Below, in pieces: positions 6,842 through 14,037 of a stretch of DNA of 21,411 nucleotides (its first letter is position 1; each line of letters starts with the position of its first letter). The stretch covers positions 1 to 21,411 of the forward strand of contig JBQNAT010000019.1 in assembly GCA_052170315.1 (NCBI GenBank). The letters run 5' to 3'. The notes beneath the pieces are model-generated. The model was not told the DNA's origin. It did no database searches and saw nothing but the letters and a program-made list of their open reading frames with translations. The DNA comes from UBA9732 sp052170315. Lineage in GTDB: Bacteria; Spirochaetota; Spirochaetia; Sphaerochaetales; Sphaerochaetaceae. The translations under genes and the position numbers were made by a program.

Positions 6842-8029
6842 TTAGAATGAGGTGAAAAGACGAATAGGAGTAATGGCTTTTGTCTTTCTGAGAGAAAAGC
6901 GTATGGAAATAAAGGAAATTGCGAGAAGACACACTGAAATTATCAAAATTGAAATCCACGGAATTGTTATGTCAAAATCCAGAAGATAGAATGACAGGCT
7001 CTGTATTCCAAGTGAAGAAAGACCTGTCAAAGCCGGCCCCAGACTGCATCCTATGATAAGTCCAAGCGCTATTCCTAAAAGCATTCCTAGACACGTTACC
7101 GTATAAACGCTGAGGAAAGCGGATTTTCTCACTACCGCATCAGAAGAACCAATCAGTTTTGCAATGGCTATATCCTGAATATCGTCCTGTATCATTTGCT
7201 GGGCAACGGAAGCGGTATAGAATGCCGCAACAATAACAACAAGCAGCAGGATAACGAAAATCATCTGACGGCTTGTAACAAAGTTTTCATAAACAGAAAT
7301 ATTGTGCTCATTCCATTTTGAAATATCGTAATCATCCCCAATCGAAGCAATTACGCTGTCAAGCTTTTCCGTATAATCGTTTTGAACAAGAAGTTCAACA
7401 GAGCTTGAAGACTTAGACGAATAAAGAGTCTTTGCGTAGTCTATGTCTATGAATGACAGAAGCCTGTCAAGCTGGTCATAGCCCGTGTAAAAAATGGAAG
7501 TTATCCTTAACAGGACGGGTCTGAGAGCCTTGTCCGCATCATCAGGAACTATCATCAGCGCGACTCTGTCTCCCAAACCGACATTAAGAGCCTTTGCGGT
7601 TGCGCGGCTTATAGCAATGCCTTTAAGGTTTGACGCCGTTGGATTATCGGAAATTTCAAAAGTTATTTGAGACAACCTCTTTTCGTTAAAATAGCCGATT
7701 CCCACACCTTTTACAATCAATGAACAGGTTGCTGTTGAAGAGTACATCAGGGCATAGCCGGAAGTAACTTCATCCGCGCTGTAAAGCATTTCTTTATAAT
7801 CAGCTATGTTAAACTCTGAAAGCTCTCTGCCCCCTTCATAATAATTCAGCTGAAGATGGCCGTCCGAAAGATGTATGTATTTGCCTGTGATACCTTCCAT
7901 CATGCTGTCAGAGAAAATCAGGGCGCAGACAAGAGGCGTCATCACAAGCGCAATGAGTATGAGGCAGCTTGTCAGCCTTCCTTTTTTTAAAAGCCTTTTC
8001 TTACTCCAAAGCCCGACAAAAGGATTCAT
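6842..8029 (-). CDS. lolE: Lipoprotein-release ABC transporter permease (LolC/LolE type, second copy)
   Basis: This 395-residue permease has the FtsX/MacB-type plan. One membrane span near 18-40 is followed by a large periplasmic domain (about 41-250). Three C-terminal spans lie near 255-278, 305-335 and 355-380. With LolD it would extract lipoproteins from the outer face of the inner membrane and pass them to a carrier. It starts within an ATGA overlap with the lolD stop, with AAGGAG upstream, so the three transporter genes are tightly coupled. The protein differs clearly from the other permease in its periplasmic domain, so the complex is a heterodimer like LolC/LolE. The E versus C label is by analogy only. 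A MacB-like or other FtsX-type substrate cannot be excluded. Confidence 0.78.
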   Translation of the reverse strand: MNPFVGLWSKKRLLKKGRLTSCLILIALVMTPLVCALIFSDSMMEGITGKYIHLSDGHLQLNYYEGGRELSEFNIADYKEMLYSADEVTSGYALMYSSTATCSLIVKGVGIGYFNEKRLSQITFEISDNPTASNLKGIAISRATAKALNVGLGDRVALMIVPDDADKALRPVLLRITSIFYTGYDQLDRLLSFIDIDYAKTLYSSKSSSSVELLVQNDYTEKLDSVIASIGDDYDISKWNEHNISVYENFVTSRQMIFVILLLVVIVAAFYTASVAQQMIQDDIQDIAIAKLIGSSDAVVRKSAFLSVYTVTCLGMLLGIALGLIIGCSLGPALTGLSSLGIQSLSFYLLDFDITIPWISILIISVCLLAISFISIRFSLRKTKAITPIRLFTSF

Positions 8030-8721
8030 TTCATCTCCTTTTCCAGTGTAAGGCTATGATTTTTCAGCATGTAAACATTGTCGCATCTGAAGGCAAAATC
8101 CCTGTTATGGGTTACCAGAAGCAGGCTTCTTTCTTCTTCTTTTGCCAAAGAAAGAAGAAGCTCTTCAACCTCTTCGGCATTTTCTTCATCAAGCGCGCCC
8201 GTTGGCTCATCGGCAAGGATTACCTGAGGTTTGTTCATAAGAGCGCGGCAGATGGCCACCCTCTGTTTTTCTCCGCCGGAAAGCTTTCCCGGGATATGGT
8301 TCATCCTTTCCTCAAGGCCGAGCTTTTCAATAAGCTCAAGTGCTCTCTTTCTGGATTCTTTTTCACTTGCTCCGCTGATAAGTGCAGGTGCCATAACGTT
8401 TTCCAAAGCTGTAAAATCTTCAAGAAGAAGGTTTGCCTGGAAAATAAAGCCTATACTCAGGTTCCTGAGCGCTGACTTTCCCCTATCATCCAAAGCTGAA
8501 AAATCAGTTCCGCCACAAAGCACAGTTCCCTCTGAAGGGCTGTCCAGTCCTCCTGCTATATGAAGCAGAGTGCTCTTTCCGGAACCGCTTTTGCCTATTA
8601 TTGCGGTTGACTTTCCACTGATAAGGCGCAAGCTGACATCTTTAAGGATTGTGATTTCACCTTCTCCCTTTTCCGCGGCCTTAAAACGTTTTGTAACTGA
8701 GATAAGTTCAATAGGATGCAT
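8026..8721 (-). CDS. lolD: ABC transporter ATPase of the LolD family
   Basis: The 231-residue ATPase drives the neighbouring permeases from the cytoplasmic side. All nucleotide-binding motifs are intact: Walker A GKSGSGKST at 43-51, Q-loop Gln95 in GFIFQ, signature LSGGEKQR at 147-154, Walker B VILADEP at 167-173 with the catalytic Glu, and the switch His205 in LLVTHN. The sequence IGFIFQANLLLEDFTALENVM is typical of the LolD/MacB/FtsE subfamily. The ATG at 8721 has GGAGG nine bases upstream. The gene overlaps lolC by 14 bp and lolE by 4 bp, which fixes it as part of a three-gene transporter cassette. Confidence 0.93.
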   Translation of the reverse strand: MHPIELISVTKRFKAAEKGEGEITILKDVSLRLISGKSTAIIGKSGSGKSTLLHIAGGLDSPSEGTVLCGGTDFSALDDRGKSALRNLSIGFIFQANLLLEDFTALENVMAPALISGASEKESRKRALELIEKLGLEERMNHIPGKLSGGEKQRVAICRALMNKPQVILADEPTGALDEENAEEVEELLLSLAKEEERSLLLVTHNRDFAFRCDNVYMLKNHSLTLEKEMK

Positions 8722-9910
8722 TAAGGATAACCTCCATTATTTCGGACTTGTATATCTTCCTGCAGCCGATAGCAGTAAACAGCAGGGAAAGCGCAAAAAC
8801 AAAAAGGCAGACCGCCGCAATTTCAGCGTTTCCTATCATTGCGTTGAAAGGTATCTGAGCCAGAACAGTACCGCTTCCGGTAAAAAGGCGGACAAGCTTA
8901 TCAACTACTGCGAGTATAGCCTGGATATTATCTATAATAAGTATACCCAGTATGACTCCAAGCGCCTCTCCAAGAATACATACTATGACGCCCTGAGTAA
9001 GAAAAATAAAGTTTATGTCTTTTCTGCGGCAGCCCAAAGCCCTAAGCATCGCGCCTTCTTTCTGTTTGTTGAACAGAAGCCTGCGTGTCGAGTTTTTAAG
9101 ATTGACGCAGATAATCAAAAACATAAACGCAAGAAAAATAAACATCAGGGTTTTTTCAAGCATTAAAGCCGAATATAGAGCCCTGTTGTATTCCTGCCAT
9201 GTAATTACATCAGCCTGAGAATCCAGGGAAAGTATCGCGTTTACAACGCTCTTCTGATTTCCGTCCGCATAGATTCCAAGCCTTGAATACTCATCCCCAA
9301 CTATAGACGCAAGACTGTCATAGTCCATGAAAAGCGTTGATGAACTGAACTCTGTCATACGGGAACTGAAAAATCCGTCAACATCAAGATTGGAAGAATA
9401 AGGTACTATTGTGGCCGTTTTTCCTCTTTTGAGGAAAGTAACTTTGACCGCGTCTCCAAAGCGCAGGGAAAGCGCGTTTTTCATGCTGTAGGAAATTAAA
9501 AGACCGTCAAAGGGTTCAGGCACAGGGTTTAAAAGTTTTAGGCTGAGACTCATCCTCTTACTGCTGAAAATTTCTGTTTTATAGCCCCTTACTCTGGAAC
9601 CTGTGCTGTTTCCGCTTGTTTTATCAACTAAAAGAACATTGGTTTCAATGAACTCATAGGCTTCGGAAACACCTGAAATCTTAAGAATGTCTTCTTTTGA
9701 AAGAATTTTGGAAGATACAATAAGGTCAAAGGATTCAAGATTTCTAAGCTGAGTCAGCTGGGAATCCTGCAATCCGTTCATTACGGACGATATGCCAAGT
9801 AAAGCGGCAAGCCCTATAGCTATGCCGGCGAGTATCATTATGCTTGTTGTTCGCTGTCCCCTTGTCTTTGAAAAGGCATATCGGAACGCAGTCTTCAATC
9901 TGAACATCAT
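8708..9910 (-). CDS. lolC: Lipoprotein-release ABC transporter permease (LolC/LolE type, first copy)
   Basis: This 400-residue protein has the same plan as its partner: span 1 near 22-44, a large periplasmic domain to about 250, then spans near 255-277, 305-330 and 362-385. The cytoplasmic segment NKQKEGAMLRALGCRRKDI between spans 2 and 3 is the coupling-helix region conserved in LolC/E and FtsX proteins, where it contacts the ATPase. The N-terminal KTAFRYAFSKTRGQRTTSIM is also family-like. The ATG at 9910 is followed by a second ATG (9907), and either could serve. The gene overlaps the stop of the upstream exported-protein gene by 4 bp. Whether it corresponds to LolC or LolE is not settled by sequence inspection. 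Confidence 0.8.
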   Translation of the reverse strand: MMFRLKTAFRYAFSKTRGQRTTSIMILAGIAIGLAALLGISSVMNGLQDSQLTQLRNLESFDLIVSSKILSKEDILKISGVSEAYEFIETNVLLVDKTSGNSTGSRVRGYKTEIFSSKRMSLSLKLLNPVPEPFDGLLISYSMKNALSLRFGDAVKVTFLKRGKTATIVPYSSNLDVDGFFSSRMTEFSSSTLFMDYDSLASIVGDEYSRLGIYADGNQKSVVNAILSLDSQADVITWQEYNRALYSALMLEKTLMFIFLAFMFLIICVNLKNSTRRLLFNKQKEGAMLRALGCRRKDINFIFLTQGVIVCILGEALGVILGILIIDNIQAILAVVDKLVRLFTGSGTVLAQIPFNAMIGNAEIAAVCLFVFALSLLFTAIGCRKIYKSEIMEVILNASY

Positions 9911-10815
9911 TTGTACTCTATCCTGTCTACAGTCCTGTTGTCAGCCTTATAATACACTGTTGCAACCAGTCTTCCGTTACTGTAAAGTTTTTGTATGTTT
10001 CCCCCTGCCCTGTGCAGCGTTTCGCTTGTGAGTTCATTGGCGCTGTAGGACATTGTCTTCACGGGTATTCCCTTTTCGTACAGAATAACATTTCTCTCAT
10101 TGTTTCTGACTGTTTCCATGCTTGTGATTACGCCGTATGAGTAGGAATATGTGCTTAGACTTTCTCCGTCTTCCGTTCTTGTTAAAAGTCCGTCTTTTGA
10201 ATATATAAGCACTTTTCCGTCAGCCTCAATGCGCACTGAGCCGTCTTCAAGGACGTCATAATTATCCCGAAAAATAAGACCTTTTGAAATTTCCTTATAC
10301 GGCAGACCGTTCTGAACAACATAGTCATCAGAAAGAAGTCTTATTGAATCCCCTCTTTTTACAGCCGCCAAAGACCCCCTGGAAGAACTTCTTAAAAAGA
10401 AATCCGTGTAAGAAGGGGTCTGAGAACCGTTAAAAAAGACTGAAACAAAGGAAAGGCGTCCGTCTGTATATCCGTAAACGCGTTTAACTTTTTCAGTGCC
10501 CGAAAGTTCTTCCCTGACAAGCAGCCCGTTTCTGTACTGTTTTATTGAAACTGTGCCTGAACGAATATCCCTTTCAATTTCCGTGACTGTATCATCTGTC
10601 AGAGATGTTTCAAAAGTTTTTACTCTGTTTCCGTCAAAAAAGAGGACACAGTTTTCTTCCGAAACTTCAAGGCAGTAAGCTGTTTTTGAAAGCGCATCCA
10701 GTACTTCAAGCCTTTGCCCAAGTTCGTTTGACCTGAAAAAAAGCGCATTCAGGGTGAAAACTCCAAGCATTGAAGAAAAGGCATAGACTAGAAACAACGC
10801 TAACGTTTTTTTCAT
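9907..10815 (-). CDS. Exported or membrane-anchored beta-repeat protein, unknown function
   Basis: The 302-residue protein starts with a signal peptide or anchor (about 4-27, after MKK). The rest should lie in the periplasm. It is rich in short strand-turn units of the form Y-x(3-5)-G-x-L/P-V, for example YRNGLLVREE, YTDGRLSFVSVF, YSKDGLLTRTEDG, YEKGIPVKTM and YSNGRLVATVYY. These resemble YD or YwqK/MORN-like repeats. I do not recognise an exact family. It overlaps ftsY by 4 bp upstream and lolC by 4 bp downstream. It may therefore be made in a fixed ratio with the Lol transporter and could help handle lipoproteins or surface protein. That role is inferred from position only. The ribosome binding site GGTGA is weak and lies within the end of ftsY. 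Confidence 0.75.
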   Translation of the reverse strand: MKKTLALFLVYAFSSMLGVFTLNALFFRSNELGQRLEVLDALSKTAYCLEVSEENCVLFFDGNRVKTFETSLTDDTVTEIERDIRSGTVSIKQYRNGLLVREELSGTEKVKRVYGYTDGRLSFVSVFFNGSQTPSYTDFFLRSSSRGSLAAVKRGDSIRLLSDDYVVQNGLPYKEISKGLIFRDNYDVLEDGSVRIEADGKVLIYSKDGLLTRTEDGESLSTYSYSYGVITSMETVRNNERNVILYEKGIPVKTMSYSANELTSETLHRAGGNIQKLYSNGRLVATVYYKADNRTVDRIEYK

Positions 10816-11672
10816 TCACCAAGACCTGTAAGCGAAGCAAGAAACTCTTTTTTGTCAAAGATGTGTATATCTTCGTAATGCTCTCCCGTGCCTACAAAGG
10901 CAATAGGAATGCCGATTTGTACAAGAGCACCGGCTTTTGAGGCAGAATCATACTTTGTGAGTATAAGAGCATCCAGGCCTACGGCGTCGTTGAATATCTG
11001 AGCCTGATTTATGGAATTCTGTCCGGTTGTCGCATCTATAACAAGAATTTTTTTGTAATTTTCGGGTTTTATTCTGTTCCTTATTATCTTGTCTATCTTC
11101 TGCAGCTCCTTCACAAGGTTCTCCTTGTTGTGCATCCTTCCGGCAGTGTCACACAGGATAAGATTGTCACCGCGAGCCTGTGCGCTTGTGATGGCATCGT
11201 ATACAACGGCCCCCGGATCACTTCCGTTTTCCTGCCTGACTATCCTTGTTCCAATTTTTTGAGCATGGAGTTCCAGCTGGTCAATGGCTGCGGCTCTGAA
11301 AGTATCGGCAGCTGCCAAAACTACTTTATTTCCCGCATTGCCGTAGTATTTGGCAAGCTTGGCAATAGATGTAGTCTTCCCGACGCCGTTTACACCAAGA
11401 ACCAGATAAACGCTGAGTTCTTCAGGATTCGGTTTAAGCTCCGTACCGTTAATTTTATCTCCAAGAAGCTCTCTTACAATTGAAAAGAATTCTTCTTCCG
11501 TTTTTGGCTTTCTTGCATTGACTTCATCGCTTATGAGCATTGCGTTCTTTGCTCCGAAATCGCCTTCAATAAGAATATCCTCAAGATTGTCGAAGAACGA
11601 CTGCTCAAGCGTTTTCCTGAAACCGCTGAAAAGTGCTTTCAGTTTTGCTCCTATACCAAATTTTATTGCCAT
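10812..11672 (-). CDS. ftsY: Signal recognition particle receptor FtsY
   Basis: FtsY is the GTPase that docks ribosome-SRP complexes to the membrane for cotranslational insertion. The 286-residue protein consists of the NG domain only and lacks the acidic A domain of E. coli FtsY. Motifs are G1 GVNGVGKTT at 93-101, G2 DTFRAAA at 123-129, G3 DTAGR at 175-179 and G4 TKYD at 229-232. G4 is usually TKLD, and the following closing loop reads SASKAGALVQI instead of the common GTAKGG pattern. GTGEHYEDIHIFD near the C-terminus matches the family GVGE..DL..F block. The N-terminal amphipathic stretch FGIGAKLKALFSGFRKTL is likely the membrane-binding helix. The ATG at 11672 has AGAGGA upstream. It follows the PEGA gene by 18 bp and overlaps the next gene by 4 bp. 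Confidence 0.94.
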   Translation of the reverse strand: MAIKFGIGAKLKALFSGFRKTLEQSFFDNLEDILIEGDFGAKNAMLISDEVNARKPKTEEEFFSIVRELLGDKINGTELKPNPEELSVYLVLGVNGVGKTTSIAKLAKYYGNAGNKVVLAAADTFRAAAIDQLELHAQKIGTRIVRQENGSDPGAVVYDAITSAQARGDNLILCDTAGRMHNKENLVKELQKIDKIIRNRIKPENYKKILVIDATTGQNSINQAQIFNDAVGLDALILTKYDSASKAGALVQIGIPIAFVGTGEHYEDIHIFDKKEFLASLTGLGE

Positions 11673-11690
11673 AATATCCTCTGTTATATT

Positions 11691-12932
11691 CTATTTTGCC
11701 GCGTATTCCGTTGATTTATAATAGTCTATCAGACTTCCCGCAAGATCCGCTATTGAAATCGCGAGAACACCGTTTGCAATCAGGTCAAGACCTTTAAGCA
11801 CTTTACTGTTTCCGTCATTAAAAGTTCCAAGCGCAATTTTTGCGCCGAAAATAAGAAGGCTGCGCGCGAAATCGGAATAAAATTCATCTTTTGCGTCCTT
11901 CACAAGATTTTTGTTTCCCATCCATTCCGGCTTAAGATTTACTTTGATTGAATTTTTGTCGCCGGGTATCGCTGCTGTGGTATCAAGATAACCATCACGG
12001 GAAAGCGTTGCGGCTGAAGGCGCTGTATATTTATTAAGGGTAAGGGGTGTTTCTCCTGCGGCAAATCCGTCTATATATACCTGTGACACCGGCTCAGATT
12101 CTATGATAAGAGATGAATACATAAGCCTTTCAAGCGATGCATCTATGGAAGAAACTTCGTTTGCCGTCAGTGCCGTATGTATATTTCTGTCTGCATAGCC
12201 CTGTGCCGAAAGCTTGAGGGAATGCTCACCTGACGTTGTAAGTATATAGCCGTTAAGGATTTTTGCATCTTTTTCGTCAAATAGTACGGTTTCTCCCTCA
12301 ACAAGACTGTCAAGCTTTAATATGGCTGACGACCCGTCTCCTTTAAAATAAGGCGCAAGACTCAATAAACAGCGCACTGGAAAATGTACGGAGTTTTCAG
12401 AAACTTCTTCATATATAAGGTTCAGTTTATCGCCGTATTCATAGACATAAAGGGCAATATGATTAAAGCCCTGGAGAATAGAAATATAAGGTATCACCAG
12501 AAAGTCCGCTTTGTTTTCATCGCATATGAACTTAAGAAAATTTGTATTTCCTGAAAGTATAGCCTGCACATCATACGAAAGGCCTTTATTTTCAAGAAGC
12601 TTCACGCTCAGGCTTTTTTTATCATGTAAAGAGGCCTCAGTGTCCTGACCTTTTTCAAAAGCCGCTTTGGCCTTCAGAACCGCATTCCGGTCTTCCGATT
12701 TATAGGCCTGACTCAAAGCTTCACCCAAAAGTTCCGATGTTTCAGCATTTTCTCTGTTTATTTTGTTTTCAATCAAAGACTTGTCATAATATCTGGTATC
12801 AAAAAAGAATGAGATGTATGAGGATATCTCTTCATTCCGCGGGCAAACAAGCACGTTAAAGTCGGAGGCAAAAAGCGCTCCGGCTGAAAATAAGAGTAAA
12901 ACCAGCACGGAAGTGAAGAGTATCCGCTTCAA
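11691..12932 (-). CDS. Exported PEGA-domain protein
   Basis: The 413-residue protein has a signal peptide (KR followed by a hydrophobic core and ALFA at about 19-22, a likely signal peptidase I site). No lipobox Cys is present. A mixed domain of unknown family covers about 23-260. It is followed by a PEGA domain at about 273-325, seen in SSLIIESEPVSQVYIDG, then GETPLTL and the strand ending GYLDT. PEGA domains are short beta units of surface or cell-wall-associated proteins. The C-terminus (about 335-413) has hydrophobic helices that could be membrane-associated. The start is TTG at 12932, directly after the prfB stop, with AGGAG inside the last prfB codons at the right spacing. Translation is therefore coupled to RF2. 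The exact role is unknown. Confidence 0.82.
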   Translation of the reverse strand: MKRILFTSVLVLLLFSAGALFASDFNVLVCPRNEEISSYISFFFDTRYYDKSLIENKINRENAETSELLGEALSQAYKSEDRNAVLKAKAAFEKGQDTEASLHDKKSLSVKLLENKGLSYDVQAILSGNTNFLKFICDENKADFLVIPYISILQGFNHIALYVYEYGDKLNLIYEEVSENSVHFPVRCLLSLAPYFKGDGSSAILKLDSLVEGETVLFDEKDAKILNGYILTTSGEHSLKLSAQGYADRNIHTALTANEVSSIDASLERLMYSSLIIESEPVSQVYIDGFAAGETPLTLNKYTAPSAATLSRDGYLDTTAAIPGDKNSIKVNLKPEWMGNKNLVKDAKDEFYSDFARSLLIFGAKIALGTFNDGNSKVLKGLDLIANGVLAISIADLAGSLIDYYKSTEYAAK

Positions 12933-14037
12933 TTAGTTCTCCTGATTCCATCTGAGATAGGACTCGATAAAGGCGTCTATGTCTCCGTCCATCACCGCCT
13001 GTATGTTTCCGGTTTGCTCGCCTGTTCTGGCGTCTTTGACCATTGTATAAGGCTGGAAAACATAGCTTCTTATCTGAGAACCCCAAGAGATATCCTTTTT
13101 CTCAATGGCCTCGGCCTTATGTTCTTCGGCCAGTTTCTGGCTGTAGTAGTCGTAAAGGCGGCTTCTCAGCATCTTGAAGGCCTTATCCTTATTCATAATC
13201 TGGGACCGCTCGTTCTGGCACTGGACAACTATTCCCGTAGGAAAGTGGGTTATTCTGACTGCGGAATCCGTCTTGTTAACATGCTGTCCCCCTGCACCGC
13301 CGGCCCTGTAGGTATCAATTCTGATATCATCCGGCTTTATTTCTATGTCAATGTTGTCGTCAACAACCGGTGAGGTATAAACAGATGAGAACGAAGTATG
13401 TCTTCTGGCATTCGAATCAAACGGGGATATTCTTACAAGCCTGTGAACGCCGGCTTCTCCCTTCAGATAACCGAAAGCATAGGGTCCTGTTACCTGGATT
13501 GTCACGCTCTTATAACCACCCTCGTCTTCAAGGGTATCAAGTATCTCTGTTTTGAAATTGTGACGCTCGCACCAGCGAAGGTACATTCTCATAAGCATAG
13601 AGGTCCAGTCACAGGCTTCAGTCCCGCCTGCGCCTGCATGTATGGTCAGAAAGACATCGCCCTTATCGTATTTTCCGTCTAAAAGAGTCTTAAGCTTCAA
13701 TGGTCTGAATTCGTCCTGAAGTGCAAGTATTTTTTCATCTACCTCGCGCGCGTAATCTTCATTACTGTCGTCTTCTTCCTCGTAAAGTTCAATTAAATCA
13801 TAGGTTTCTTTTATGTCGTTGATAAGTTTTTCAAACGGGAAAATAATATCTTTTATAGCGTTTATTTCCGCAAATAACGCATCAGCTTTTTGCTTATCCC
13901 CCCAGAAACCGGGTTCAAGCGTTTGTTTTTCAAGGTCTGCTAATTTAGATTTCTGTCCTTCCGGGTTAAAGTCCCCTCCAGATTGCGAAGGATTCCGTTT
14001 TTAGCTGCTCAAGGAGCGCTCTGTTCTGAAGTGTCAT
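12933..14037 (-). CDS. prfB: Peptide chain release factor 2, made by programmed +1 frameshift
   Basis: RF2 ends translation at UAA and UGA codons. The gene is in two frames. Codons 1-23 run from the ATG at 14037 (ribosome binding site TAAGGAG) to CTT at 13969-13971, followed by an in-frame TAA. Skipping one T (13968) continues for 344 codons, giving 367 residues, close to the 365 of E. coli. The second frame begins NPEGQKSKLADLEKQTLEPG and leads into an RF2 core with the stop-reading SPF motif (RISPFDSN) and the peptidyl-transferase GGQ motif (GGAGGQHVNKTDS). Without the shift there is no N-terminal domain. The usual autoregulation applies: low RF2 lets the ribosome pause at the stop and shift. 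The start overlaps the 3' end of the GH57-like gene by 29 bp. Confidence 0.95.
13965..13980 (-). promoter_or_regulatory. prfB +1 frameshift site with UAA stop
   Basis: Read leftward the site is TGGAGGGGACTTTAAC. It has an internal Shine-Dalgarno-like GGAGG, a three-base spacer, the slippery codon CTT and the in-frame stop TAA followed by C. This is the standard prfB layout (CUU URA C), with UAA where UGA is usual. The spacing of three bases matches the E. coli site. Confidence 0.93.

Noticed and set aside
7969..8475. Rightward 168-codon frame
   Set aside because: It is antisense to the lolD ATPase motifs and the lolE start. No domain is visible.
8570..9166. Rightward 198-codon frame
   Set aside because: It runs across the lolD/lolC junction on the opposite strand. 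Both lol genes are well supported, and the frame gives a low-complexity basic peptide.
12933..13700. RF2 beginning at a TTG codon at 13700
   Set aside because: The frame continues upstream to 13967 and joins a short ATG-started frame at a standard prfB shift site. A start at 13700 would remove the N-terminal domain, and no ribosome binding site is present.
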